This document shows positions 1-11,128 of a stretch of DNA of 64,000 nucleotides, piece by piece; positions within the stretch are counted from its first letter, which is position 1; each line of letters opens with the position of its first letter. Under the pieces are notes generated by a model that was not told the DNA's origin, did not search any database, and was given only the letters and a program-made list of their open reading frames with translations. This DNA comes from Mytilus californianus (Eukaryota; Mollusca; Bivalvia; Mytilida; Mytilidae): NCBI RefSeq assembly GCF_021869535.1, contig NW_026262690.1, positions 87,279,995-87,343,994 of the forward strand. The letters run 5' to 3'. The position numbers were made by a program, and so were the translations under genes.

Positions 1-427
1 AAACATGTATTTAGATTTTTGATTATGGGCCCAGTTTTCAAGTTTGTCCATGATAGGGTCCAGTATTTAAACTTTGTTTGATTTCAACAAAAATTGAATA
101 TATGGGGTTCTTTGATATGCTGAATCTAAACATGTATTTAGATTTTTGATTATGGGCCCAGTTTTCAAGTTGGTCCAAATTGGGGTCCAAAATTAAACTT
201 TGTTTGATTTCAACAAAAATTGAATATATGAGGTTCTTTGATATGCTGAATCTAACCATGTATTTAGATTTTTTATTTGTAGGCCCCGCTATCAAATTGG
301 TTCATATTGAGGTCAAAAGGGTCCAAAATTAAACTTTGTTTGATTTCATCGAAAATTGAATTATTGGGGTTCTTTGATATGCCAAATCTAACCGTGTTTT
401 CAGATTTTTAATTTGGGTCCCGTTTTT

Positions 428-1534
428 GTCGAGCCTGCGACTTTTGGTCGCAGAAAGCTCGATATAGGGATAGTGATCCGGCGGCGGCGGCGGCGGCGGC
501 TACGGCGGCGGCGGCGGCGTTAGCTAACTTCTTAAAAGCTTTATATTTCAGAAGGTAGAAGACCTGGATGCTTCATACTTTGTATATGGATGCCTCATGT
601 TACGAAGTTTCCGTCAGTCACATGTCCAATGTCCTTGACCTCATTTTCATGGTTCAGTGACTACTTGAAAAAAAAGTTAACATTTTTTGTAATGTTAAAT
701 TCTCTCTTATTATAAGTAGTAGGATAACTATATTTGGTATGTGCGTACCTTGCAAGGTCCTCATGCCCGTCAGACAGTTTTCACTTGACCTCGACCTCAT
801 TTCATGGATCAGTGAACAAGGTTAAGTTTTGGTGGTCAAGTCCATATCTCAGATACTATAAGCAATAGGTCTAGTATATTCGGTGTATGGAAGGACTGTA
901 AGGTGTACATGTCCAACTGGCAGGTGTCATCTGACCTTGACCTCATTTTCATGGTTCAGTGGTTATAGTTAAGTTTTTGTGTTTTGGTCTGTTTTTCTTA
1001 TACTGAATGCAATAGGTCTACTATATTTGGTGTATGGAATGATTGTAAGGTGTACATGTCTAGCTGGCAGGTGTCATCTGACCTTGACCTCATTTTCATG
1101 GTTCAGTGGTCAAAGTTAAGTTTTTGAGTTTTGGTCTTTTTTTCTAATACTATATGCCATAAGTCAACTATATTTGGTGTATGGAAATATTTTATGATCT
1201 ATATGTCAGTCACGCAGGTTTTATATGACCTTGACCTCATTTTCACGGTTCATTGATCAGTGTTAAGTTTTTGTGTTTTGGTCTGTTTTTCTTAAACTAT
1301 AAGCAATAGGTCAACTATATTTGTTATATGGAAGAATTGTTAACTGTACATGTCTGCCTGGCACGGTTCATCTGACCTTGACCTCATTTTCATGGTTCAT
1401 TGGTCAATGTTTAGTTTTCTTGGTTAATGTTAAGTTTATGTGACAGTTGTAATAAAGCTTTATATTTAGGACTATCAACATAAAATCAATGATTAGTAAA
1501 GAAGGCGAGACATTTCAGTGTGTGCACTCTTGTT
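428..1534 (+). mobile_element. F2 element with 147-bp internal tandem repeat, copy 1
   Basis: The element begins with a hairpin: GTCGAGC and CTGCGAC are followed, after a short loop, by complementary GTCGCAG and GCTCGAT. A CGG trinucleotide tract at 480-519 follows, then about five units with a 147-bp spacing (GACCTTGACC at 933, 1080, 1227 and 1374), and a tail ending GTGCACTCTTG. It sits inside the A array. The uninterrupted version of the same site is at 2843-2860, which gives the insertion size as about 1107 bp. A second copy is at 39530-40888. No coding capacity was seen, so it is presumably non-autonomous. Confidence 0.8.
480..519 (+). repeat. CGG trinucleotide tract
   Basis: Perfect to near-perfect GGC/CGG triplets interrupted by CTA. 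The same position in the F2 copy at 39.58 kb also carries a CGG tract, so the tract belongs to the element. Confidence 0.9.
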
Positions 1535-3480
1535 TAAATTGGTCTTCATTGAGGTCCAAAGGGTCCAAAATTAAACTTAGTTTGATTTTAACAAAAATTG
1601 AATTCTTGGGGTTCTTTGATATGCTGAATCTAAACATGTGTTTAGATTTTTGATTATGGGCCCAGTTTTCAAGTTGGTCCAAGTTGGGGTCCAAAATTAA
1701 ACTTTTTTTGATTTCAACAAAAATTGAATATATGGGGTTCTTTGATATGCTGAATCTAACCATGAATTTAGAATTTTTATTTGTGGGCCCGCTATCAAAT
1801 TGGTTCATATTGAGGTCAAAAGGGTCCAAAATTAAACTTTGTTTGATTTCATCAAAAATTGAATTATTGGGGTTCTTTGATATTCCAAATCTAACCGTGT
1901 ATTTAGATTTTTAATTTTAAGTCCCGTTTTTTAAATTGGTCTACATTAAGGTCCAAAGGGTCCAAAATTAAACTTAGTTTGATTTTAGCAAAAATTGAAT
2001 TCTTGGGGTTCTTTGATATGCTGAATCTAAACATGTGTTTAGATTTTTGATTATGGGCCCAGTTTTCAAGTTTGTCCAAGTTGGGGTCCAAAATTAAACT
2101 TTGTTTGATTTTAACAAAAATTGAATATATGGGGTTCTTTGATATGCTGAATCTAACCATGTATTTAGATTTTTTATTTGTGGACCCCGTTATCTAATTG
2201 GTTCATATTGAGGTCAAAAGGGTCCAAAATTAAACTTTGTTTGATTTCATCTAAAATTGAATTATTGGGGTTCTTTGATATTCCAAATCTAACTGTGTAT
2301 TTAGGTTTTTAATTTTGGGTCCTGTTTTTTAAATTGGTCTACATTGAGGTCCAAAGGGTCCAAAATTAAACTTAGTTTGATTTTAACAAAAATTGAATTC
2401 TTGGGGTTCTTTGATTTGCTGAATCTAAACATGTATTTAGATTTTTGATTATGGGCCCAGTTTTCAAGTTTGTCCAAGATAGGGTCCAGTATTTAAACTT
2501 TGTTTGATTTCAACAAAAATTGAATATATGGGGTTCTTTGATATGCTGAATCTAAACATGTATTTAGATTTTTGATTATGGGCCCAGTTTTCAAGTTGGT
2601 CCAAATTGGGGTCCAAAATTAAACTTTGTTTGATTTCAACAAAAATTGAATATATGAGGTTCTTTGATATGCTGAATCTAACCATGTATTTAGATTTTTT
2701 ATTTGTAGGCCCCGCTATCAAATTGGTTCATATTGAGGTCAAAAGGGTCCAAAATTAAACTTTGTTTGATTTCATCGAAAATTGAATTATTGGGGTTCTT
2801 TGATATGCCAAATCTAACCGTGTTTTCAGATTTTTAATTTGGGTCCCGTTTTTTAAATTGGTCTTCATTGAGGTCCAAAGGGTCCAAAATTAAACTTAGT
2901 TTGATTTTAACAAAAATTGAATTCTTGGGGTTCTTTGATATGCTGAATCTAAACATGTGTTTAGATTTTTGATTATGGGCCCAGTTTTCAAGTTGGTCCA
3001 AGTTGGGGTCCAAAATTAAACTTTTTTTGATTTCAACAAAAATTGAATATATGGGGTTCTTTGATATGCTGAATCTAACCATGAATTTAGAATTTTTATT
3101 TGTGGGCCCGCTATCAAATTGATTCATATTGAGGTCAAAAGGGTCCAAAATTAAACTTTGTTTGATTTCATCAAAAATTGAATTATTGGGGTTCTTTGAT
3201 ATTCCAAATCTAACCGTGTATTTAGATTTTTAATTTTAAGTCCCGTTTTTTAAATTGGTCTACATTAAGGTCCAAAGGGTCCAAAATTAAACTTAGTTTG
3301 ATTTTAGCAAAAATTGAATTCTTGGGGTTCTTTGATATGCTGAATCTAAACATGTGTTTAGATTTTTGATTATGGGCCCAGTTTTCAAGTTTGTCCAAGT
3401 TGGGGTCCAAAATTAAACTTTGTTTGATTTTAACAAAAATTGAATATATGGGGTTCTTTGATATGCTGAATCTAACCATG

Positions 3481-3713
3481 TATTTTGATTTTGGACATTG
3501 GACCATAATAGGTAAATTAAAAAAATTCAAGTTCTTAGACCACATTCTTTCTGTGTCAGAAACCTATGCTGTGTCAAATATTTAATAACAATCCAAATTC
3601 AGAGCTGTATCAAGCTTGAATGTTGTGTCCATACTTGCCCCAACTGTTCAGGGTTCGACCTCTGCGGTCGTATCAAGCTGCGCCCCAGCGAAGCATTTTA
3701 TTTCAGCTGATTT
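3481..3713 (+). mobile_element. F1 3' terminal module
   Basis: This unique 3' segment contains CTGTGTCAGAAACCTATG, then CCCCAACTGTTCAGGGTTCG, a small hairpin CGACC-TCTGC-GGTCG, and a terminus GCATTTTATT. The same module closes copies near 14.2-14.4, 17.5-17.7, 18.0-18.1, 29.2-30.1, 37.2-37.4 and 57.2-57.3 kb, even where the upstream tandem array is of a different type. It therefore defines a real 3' end of the family. Confidence 0.8.
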
Positions 3714-4483
3714 AAGTATTTAGTAAAAAAAAATTTATATTCTAAATCGAACAGTTTCCAAACCACAGACCTGCCACCAACTATCTCGAAAGACGAAAAC
3801 TGTAATGAACTTAATAGGAAACATTGTTTATCTAGAAATCCATTAAAATTTTTTGAAATCAGACATTTTTCTGTCCAGTTCTGATTTAAAATCTACCCCA
3901 TATGTATAAGCCTCCGCCAGTAAGAGCACTTCTGAATACCAAGAAAGATAACTCTAAATTTATCCATCTTCTCATTACTGATAGACTTAAGAACTGTGCC
4001 CATCCTTCTAACTTAATGACATTTAGGTTTAGGTCTTTTGAGTTATTGTGATAAGATAAGAAGATAAAAACAAATGCGACCACTTCCATTTAAGACAAGC
4101 ACTGTCTTAAAATTAGTACAAATGCTACAATTGTGAAGAATTCAGTAATTTTGCATGAATTTATGATGCTATAACCTGTTGCATAAAAGCATTGTATTGA
4201 CAAAAACAGCCCATTTTCATGGAACCAAAGTATTGTCCTTTCCAATAAAGAGCTAAAAATATATACGATTGACGAGCAAATCTAACAGACATGTCTACAA
4301 TTCACCAAATGGGAGTTCTATTAAAAAATAGACTTAGCCTACAGAAACTTTTCTCTCACTACATGCAAAAACAAGAAACTTCATCCTTCTAATTAAATAT
4401 TCGTGAATTTATTGTTTAAAAAGTGTCTGTCTAAATCATTTTCATGGGTTATTTATCTTTATCCAAATTTATTTCTATTGTAG
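3714..4483. other. Intron or flank with no recognisable feature
   Basis: AT-rich DNA between the F1 terminus and the first supported exon of gene 1. No convincing exon, RNA gene or repeat was seen. It ends in a polypyrimidine tract and TAG that form the splice acceptor at 4482-4483. Confidence 0.5.
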
Positions 4484-4819
4484 AACCAGTCATAAAATTA
4501 CAAAATTCCTACAATGTTAGTTGTGGTGACAATTTAACCATTGGTTGTGAAATGAAAAACTTTCCAGATGAATTGTCTTTTGAAGTGTGTTGGAAAAAGA
4601 GGAAAGAATTAAAAGATCAGGATCAAATTTTAGAACCTAGTGATAAATATGGTGAAACATATTCAGATTATCCTCACCTGACTATTTATAGGATATGTAA
4701 AGAGGATGAAGGGCACTACTCATGTTGGATTTCATATGAAATATGCGGAAGAACATTTCAGGTTCCTGATGCCAGAACTGCTATTAAGAATAATTTGACA
4801 ACAGTGAATGTTAATGAAG
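4484..4819 (+). CDS. Gene 1, exon with Ig-like domain (5'-partial)
   Basis: The exon runs from a TTCTATTGTAG acceptor to a GAAG|GTAATT donor, phase 1 to phase 1, the usual symmetric phase of Ig-domain exons. The peptide has the Ig hallmarks: a B-strand cysteine (about residue 22, TIGC), the core tryptophan (37, VCW) and the F-strand motif EDEGHYSC with Cys at 81. Extra cysteines at 14, 36, 72 and 88 could form additional disulfides. An ATG 40 bp upstream is in frame but lies before the acceptor; I treat it as intronic, so the true start is upstream or outside the window. Phase continues exactly into 5436-5477. Ig domains usually bind proteins or glycans, but the ligand is unknown. Confidence 0.8.
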
Positions 4820-5435
4820 GTAATTATTTTTTATGACTCAGATTATTCACTGCTGTCTTGCCACTTAGAAGTAAGCCCTTAATTAGCTACCTAAAAGATG
4901 ACGTTTTGATCCATTTAGTGTGAATGTTTCATATATTCCTCCCAAATATGGGAGGACAATTTTTTATTTAAAAGTCAGTCTTTTTTTTAAAAAAAAACCC
5001 GATGTTGGATAGATGTACATGTGACATTATTCTATAAACATACATGAAGAGTAAGAACAAAAGGCTAAAGGTTCCCTTCATGGTCTTCTATGCTAAGAAA
5101 ATACATTTTTCGAATTTACACGACATGCATGAGGAAAAATCAATGTGAACCCAAAAAGTCAACTTAGAATACTATTTACCAAAATAATAACAATGATGAT
5201 GGAAAATAGGTGAAATAAAGACAAACTGTAAATGGCCATGATGTCTGTGAATCTGTCTACAAAAAATCATGGAACGAAAAAATAAAGTAAGTAACACTTC
5301 AGGATAGCTTATTTACAACTGTTGTAGATTTGAAGATGTAAAATTTGTTGTGAAAGAGCTACTGATTTCTGGCACAGATTAGTGTAATTAATTGTAGCAG
5401 GTAAATCGATTAAAACTTCTGTTTTTGAATTTCAG
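4820..5435. other. Gene 1 intron after the Ig exon
   Basis: AT-rich intron with no recognised repeat family and no further exon seen. It is bounded by GTAATT and a TTGAATTTCAG acceptor. Confidence 0.5.
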
Positions 5436-5477
5436 GTAAAGTAGTTCAGCATATTGACAAGAAAATAGATGTAACTG
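5436..5477 (+). CDS. Gene 1, small linker exon
   Basis: A 42-bp exon between TTTGAATTTCAG and GTAAGAAA, phase 1 to phase 1. It adds a short basic/hydrophobic linker, GKVVQHIDKKIDVTG across the junctions. Phase agreement on both sides, in the same frame as the Ig exon and the next exon, is the main support. Alone it is too short to identify by homology. Confidence 0.6.
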
Positions 5478-6319
5478 GTAAGAAAATAATATTTGTATTA
5501 GATTTTCTGTGCTTTGTTACATTAATTTTTATTGGATTATTGATAAGATTTAAAGGGAAACATATGCTTTGTATTTTTGCTTTTATATAAGAGACTTTTT
5601 ATTGTTTAAACATTGTGTTATTTGATCTGTTGTAATTATGAATGAAAGCAGATGCATTTCAATAATTAATTATAATGCGATTGTTATGTAACAATTTTTT
5701 TCATTGGCTCAAATTTACCATAAATTCCATGGTTGACATGTCGTAACTAAGGAGTGAGCTGCAATGTTGAATTAATTGCTTTGATCAACAAATGTTTCAT
5801 TACTACAATATAATTGAAAATAACAAAAACACCTACCCCAAAAACGCTGTTTTGATGTGATTTAATTCAAAATTAAATCGTAGAAGTAACATATTAACCT
5901 TCAGTTTGAACCTTGTCATTTGTATGATGCCATGTTTAGTCATGATGTTTATGCACCAAAATCATTCATGAATTTTCACGGAATTTTATCTTATTTCAAA
6001 TTTATAGATACGTGTCAAGTTCAAATGTATTATTTCTTTTTGTAATATGCATTAAAACCATTTTACTGGCTCTGCCAAGCGTTGCCAGTAAAACTACAAT
6101 TGTGACCATCAAATTGCAAATTGAAGCCGCCAACTCTTCAACTACAGTACTGTAACACTGGCACAGATTGGGATAAAAAACGTACTGTTGTGTTTAAAAT
6201 CTCCAAAAACCCAGCAGGTCAAATATTTGTTCTTCTGTTTTTTTATTTGGTTTTACTAGTGTAAGAATTAATATCCAAACAGTCAATTGTATGCAGTTTC
6301 TTTTTTTTTCTCATTGCAG

Positions 6320-6345
6320 TTAATAATGCAGGAACAGTAAATATG
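6320..6345 (+). CDS. Gene 1, 26-bp micro-exon
   Basis: The exon lies between a long pyrimidine tract ending CATTGCAG and a consensus donor GTAAGT. It enters in phase 1 and leaves in phase 0, encoding VNNAGTVNM, which continues directly into GDGVNANF of the next exon. The joined Gly/Asn-rich stretch is reminiscent of RHIM or other amyloid signalling motifs; see findings. Mis-splicing of such a small exon is possible, and RNA evidence would settle it. Confidence 0.55.
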
Positions 6346-6699
6346 GTAAGTTTAATAATAAATGTAAATGTGGATTCTCTTTGCTGAACAGTCAATAAAA
6401 AAATTATTTATATTGGCTTCACATCTTTCTGTAATATTTTGAAAGATAAAAGGCCAGACATGGACATCATGTTTTTATGATTACCGTTAAGATGAAATTG
6501 TGCTACATGTTGCCGTCAGGAAGAAAAATCGATATTATGGATTTATACGATATAATAAAGCTTATTCCTTAGATTCTAGGGATTGAGAGTAGGCATGGCC
6601 TTCATTGTCAAGCAAATAATTTTTTATTACTGTCAGCATTAAAATGAGTTTTAAAGTTTTATAGGCATCACTTACTAATTTTGAGCTACCATTAGCATC

Positions 6700-6830
6700 A
6701 AATGGAGATTAAATGGGGAATGGAAATGGGGAATGTGACAAAGAGATAACAACCTGACCAAGGAGCAGAAAACAGTCCAAGGCAACCAATGGGTCTTCCA
6801 TTTTCCCATTCACTGTCATTTTTGGCTTGA
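6700..6830 (-). repeat. Dispersed repeat fragment (GGTCGGGTTGTT family), reverse
   Basis: Reverse-complement relative of the block at 42481-42665: both contain a GGAAATGGGGAATGTG-like segment and the equivalent of GGTTGTTGTCTCTTTG. It sits in the 2.9-kb intron of gene 1. Confidence 0.6.
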
Positions 6831-9050
6831 TATTAAAATTTGTTTGAGAAAGAGAGCATTTCTGTTTTCAATTAATCAGATCTGAGATTATTTTTACATG
6901 TCTGTTTCATTTTACACTGAAAACCATTAACTTATTGGTGTTTTCAACTTACTGTAGGTTTTTAAAGCAATTGCTTTCATGCTATGGCATATGACCATCT
7001 TTGTGACCCAGATCAGAGAAACTGCCCAGATCAAGAAAATTTTTTTAAAGCAGATTCCTGGTCTGTCATTCTTAAACACCTATGTATGTTTTCTAATGCA
7101 ATACATTGATTGAAACTGTTGAAAAACGATGTATTTTTGTATTGTTTGACTACCAAAGAACATTGAAGTCCGAGTTGAAAAAAGTGCATTTTTATACCTG
7201 CGATTTCCTCCTTGAGATGCTTCAACAAAATATTGAATCATTTCAGTTTTTGTTTTAATATTGAAAATTTGGCCGAATTATCTCCCGTGCGTTTTTTGTT
7301 GTTTAATTCGTGTTTCTTTTCGAAAAAGGTCAAGTTGCTCTTGTTCATTCATAAAATTATTGTTCATTCATAAAATGATCGTAAAATCATTACACATGTT
7401 ATAGTAATGTAATCTTATCTCACACTATTTGTTTTTAATTAAAAGTAGCACAGTTTACGCATTCTAATTACTCTTACCATGTTTTTAATCCATGAAATAA
7501 CAGGCCTTATTATTTTAATTGCTGTTGATACTGATAGACTCCACTCTGTAAACAAATGATATAATGACAGTGTCAAATGTCATAATAACCCTAATGATTA
7601 CCTGTAATCTAAAAATAGAGAAAAATTACTGAACTTGTAATTTTGTTTGCGCAAATAATTTTGCGCAACGAAATCTGTGTTAAAAACACATAACAATAAG
7701 TTCGTTTTCCTTTTTTGTCATAATTCCGTAAGATTTATCGATCATCTTATAGATTAAATGGCCCGTTCAAACGTGAAAGAAGCCAAGTTAAGACTAAGAG
7801 ATATTCACAAACAATTTGGAATTTTCTTGTTTCATAGATTGAAAAAAAAATTTCGTCCATTTGGATATAAAAAAAATGGGAATGCATGACAAATGATGAA
7901 ACAGATATCCTCGTCTTTCTAGTGGACGAGTCTACTTCGTTTTTGACATGGATCTGATAAAGTCGACGTGTTTGCAATTTTATTTCACATGTTTTCGAGG
8001 TTGACGATCATTATTCACCATGTTTCCTGAAAGTTGATAAATATTAAAGCAATGTGGAGCTGTTTTTTCTTGTTCGTGAAATGACAATTTAATTTCATGT
8101 TTGTCCGTGATACCCCTTTTTCGAAATTATATGACGATGGCACATATCAGCTGAGAAATAATGTTAGGGACTTAGATTTAAGAAATGATGATAAAGTAGC
8201 AGTATTAAAATATTGTTAGTAAGCTGAAGTATATTTATATTTTTTACATGTTTATGTCTTGTAAGATATTTTTTTTCTTTTTTTTTTTCGACCGACCGGA
8301 CTCTTTCATGTGAAAAATCCGTAAACCAACAAATTAAAAAAACTCTGGTCTTAGTGATGAAATTGGTAAAGCGTAAGCCAGTTTGCAGGTTAATCGACAG
8401 TTAAAGTGCCTTTCATGAAAATTTCAAAAGCTGGTCCCATCTTCAAAATATTTAATCTTGTGTGTGAATGAATGATTCTTATTATGAAAAAAAACTACAG
8501 TTCGGAAGAACATTTGCGTCAAAAAAGTTGAAATCTTAAACTGAATGGTTAGATTTAAACCAATTATGATAAAATTAAAGCAATAAAGATAATGAAGCCT
8601 GGAAATTATTTTCCAGTTATAAACACTCTACCAGGGGATAATCTATTATGATTTCTTTGTGAGTTATATGTTTCTGCAAATATATTTGCCTCCACCGTAA
8701 GCCTGGGAAATGTAAAACATGGTAAAAATTACTTTCTGCTGGATAAGTCTTTTATTGATATAAAGTTAAAAATCCTTACTTCTCACTAGACAAGACTCCT
8801 GTCAGGTTTAATTCTTATACTTGTGGATGAAAAATAAAGGTCATAAAACATTAACTTGGCAGCCTTGAAGGCTTTGATTATCAAGGTGAGGATGGTCAAA
8901 ATAGAAAAGTAAGGTAACATTATTATTTTCAGTGTAAATCTATTAATAGAATCATCCCATTTTCTTAATTTTGCTGTTTGAAAAAACTTATCAAGGGTAC
9001 AAGGCTTCGAAAAGATTGGTGCATAGAAAATGTCACATGATAAGACTTTT
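6831..9050. other. Gene 1 intron, AT-rich
   Basis: No exon or repeat family was recognised here. Open frames on the minus strand at 7031-7228 and 7747-7977 look like chance; they lack splice context or domain signatures. Confidence 0.5.
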
Positions 9051-9592
9051 GCCTTCCTGAAATTGAAACAACCATTATCCTAACACTCTCCTATGAATTC
9101 TAATACATTTGTATGTAGAAATTGACATTGAAGCTGCTCTATTTTTACTGTACATTATAATATTTAATCATATTACTTTTTATTGTATGGCATGATTGTT
9201 ACTATATACATTAAAAAAGAACAAGCTTGATTTATACAACTCTTTCAGCTCAATGTAGAACACTGTTCATTTCAAAAGCTGTTTATATTTTATATTTTTA
9301 GGGTGATGGTGTGAATGCCAACTTCCCAAACAGTACGGGTAATTGTAATGATAATAAAACAAGCAGTGGATCCAGCAACCCAGGTGGAGTTAGTGAAAAA
9401 AGTGATAGTAATGTATCAGATTCAAGTGAAAAAAGATTGATCAGAAGCAATGCTGATGAAAAAAGCGCAGCTTATACAAATAACTCAGGTTCAACAGTAG
9501 GCAGCAATCAGATGGTTAATACAAATACTTCAGGTTTAACAGCAGGCGGCAATCAATTGGCTACAAACAATGATCATATGTTAGATGTAAAT
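9051..9592 (+). repeat. Direct duplication, unit 1 (intron plus exon)
   Basis: This 542-bp stretch is repeated at 10005-10546 with a constant offset of 954 bp and only a few mismatches, for example GCT/GAT in the exon and A/G in the intron. It includes 251 bp of intron, the acceptor and most of the Ser/Asn-rich exon. Confidence 0.92.
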
Positions 9593-9631
9593 AAACCAAG
9601 ATCTACTTTATTTTCTCAAATACCAGTCACA
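9302..9631 (+). CDS. Gene 1, Ser/Asn/Gly-rich linker exon
   Basis: 330 bp, phase 0 to phase 0, between TATTTTTAG and the consensus donor GTAAGT. It encodes 110 residues of low complexity rich in Ser, Asn, Thr and Gly, with no domain. It begins GDGVNANFPNSTG, continuing the preceding micro-exon, and holds short repeats such as NNSGSTVGSNQ and NTSGLTAGGNQ. It joins in frame to the OTU exon at 11651. The composition suggests a flexible, possibly aggregation-prone tether. The exon is duplicated at 10256 as a damaged copy. Confidence 0.72.
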
Positions 9632-9667
9632 GTAAGTATTTGAAATGTATAAGGCAAAAGGTATAGG

Positions 9668-9930
9668 TAGATATAAGAAGATGTGGTATGAGTGCCGATG
9701 AGACAACTATCCATCCAAGTCAAAATTTATAAAAGTAAACCATTATAGGTCACAGTACGGTCTTCAACACGGAGCCTTGGCTCACACCAAACAGTAAGCT
9801 ATAAAGGGCCCCAAAAAATTACTAGTGTAAAACCATTCAAACGGGAAAACCAATGGTCTGATCTATATAAAAAACGAGAAACGAGAAACACTTATGAACC
9901 ACATCAACAAACGACAACTACTGAACATCA
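9668..9930 (+). repeat. Dispersed repeat, AAGATGTGGTATGAGTG family
   Basis: The block begins ATAAGAAGATGTGGTATGAG and carries GAGACAACTATCCATC, CGGTCTTCAACACGGAGCC and AACGACAACTACTGAACATC. Near-identical blocks occur at 27522-27870 and 44617-44990, and shorter relatives elsewhere in the window. No coding capacity; it inserted in the gene 1 intron. Confidence 0.85.
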
Positions 9931-10255
9931 TTTCTCTATTAAAATAATTGTGTGCTTCAAGGAGCATGTGTTAGCAGTGACAGCTTTTCTTTTGTATTGA
10001 AATTGCCTTCCTGAAATTGAAACAACCATTATCCTAACGCTCTCCTATGAATTCTAATACATTTGTATGTAGAAATTCACATTGAAGCTGCTCTATTTTT
10101 ACTGTACATTATAATATTTAATCATATTACTTTTTATTGTATGGCATGATTGTTACTATATACATTAAAAAAGAACAAGCTTGATTTATACAACTCTTTC
10201 AGCTCAATGTAGAACACTGTTCATTTCAAAAGCTGTTTATATTTTATATTTTTAG

Positions 10256-10546
10256 GGTGATGGTGTGAATGCCAACTTCCCAAACAGTACGGGTAATTGT
10301 AATGATAATAAAACAAGCAGTGGATCCAGCAACCCAGGTGGAGTTAGTGAAAAAAGTGATAGTAATGTATCAGATTCAAGTGAAAAAAGATTGATCAGAA
10401 GCAATGATGATGAAAAAAGCGCAGCTTATACAAATAACTCAGGTTCAACAGTAGGCAGCAATCAGATGGTTAATACAAATACTTCAGGTTTAACAGCAGG
10501 CGGCAATCAATTGGCTACAAACAATGATCATATGTTAGATGTAAAT
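10256..10546 (+). pseudogene. Duplicate of the Ser/Asn-rich exon, truncated
   Basis: A copy of 9302-9592 with an intact TATTTTTAG acceptor. The last 39 bp of the exon and the donor are missing. Translation runs from the duplicated region into the palindrome and stops at 10568-10570 after LDVNGLFTSNI. It could act only as an alternative terminal exon or be non-functional. One residue differs from copy 1 (Ala to Asp). Confidence 0.8.
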
Positions 10547-10551
10547 GGTTT

Positions 10552-10694
10552 ATTTACATCTAACATATGATCATTGTTTGTAGCCAATTGATTGCCGCCT
10601 GCTGTTAAACCTGAAGTATTTGTATTAACCATCTGATTGCTGCCTACTGTTGAACCTGAGTTATTTGTATAAGCTGTGCTTTTTTCATCAGCAT
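10552..10694 (-). repeat. Inverted arm of the exon copy (143-bp hairpin arm)
   Basis: Reverse complement of 10404-10546, separated from it by only GGTTT. It carries the GCT variant of copy 1 rather than the GAT of its neighbour. Transcripts through here would form a long hairpin. Confidence 0.9.
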
Positions 10695-10714
10695 AGGATT
10701 TACATGATAAAAAA

Positions 10715-11128
10715 TTTTGTATGCCCCCGCCGCAGCCAAGGGGGCATTAAGTGTTACCCTTGTCAATCTGTATGAACGCCCCAAAATTAGTTTCAGTTCT
10801 CTAACTCCAGTTTGCCTCAACAAAATGTTATAAAACTGATACACAATGCTAATTACCACAAAACACAGATCAATTTGAATTTGGGTGGCATCACTTATAC
10901 TGTTCTAGAGTTATGTCCCTTTACAAACGAAAAACTTGCTAAATTTTTCGTTTCTGTTCCCTTACTTTAGTTGGCCTCAACCAAATGTTATGAAACTTAT
11001 ACACAATGCTTATTACCACAAAACTCAGATCAAATCTGAATTTAGGTGGTATCACTTTTATTGTTCTTGAGTTATGTCCCTTTATAATGTTATATGCAAG
11101 CAGGGCATCATCTATTAAGTGGATACTA
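10715..11128 (+). repeat. Dispersed repeat with two internal units of about 200 bp (F4)
   Basis: Starts near TGCCCCCGCCGCAGCCAAG and ends near GCAGGGCATCATC. It contains two related units, each with CCTCAACAAAATGTTAT or CCTCAACCAAATGTTAT and GAGTTATGTCCCTTTA. Its layout (GC-rich head, internal tandem units, short tail) matches the other families here. Confidence 0.7.

Larger units (their letters stand above)
1..3480 (+). repeat. F1 element, central A-type tandem array (126-136 bp unit)
   Basis: Degenerate tandem units of about 126-136 bp recur, each containing GGGTTCTTTGATATGCTGAA, a TTTAGATTTTTGATT stretch and GGTCCAAAATTAAACTT. The array is interrupted at 428-1534 by an unrelated F2 element. 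Positions 1-427 match about 2427-2854, and 1536-2158 match about 2855-3480, so the array itself contains a large direct duplication. Because 126 is a multiple of three, the minus strand shows long open frames translating to repeated RFSISKN peptides; these are a by-product of the period and not genes. The 5' end of the element is outside the window. The same unit recurs near 13.7, 17.4, 26.3 and 28.8 kb. Confidence 0.9.

Noticed and set aside
38-3545. Several minus-strand open frames of 85-107 codons with repeated RFSISKNP peptides
   Set aside because: They arise because the A repeat period is about 126 bp, a multiple of three. The peptide is a translation of the tandem repeat, and the same frames appear wherever the array occurs.
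4444-4483. ATG at 4444 as the start of gene 1
   Set aside because: In frame, but followed by a good polypyrimidine tract and TAG acceptor. The downstream Ig exon has standard phase 1 borders, so this stretch is more likely intron.
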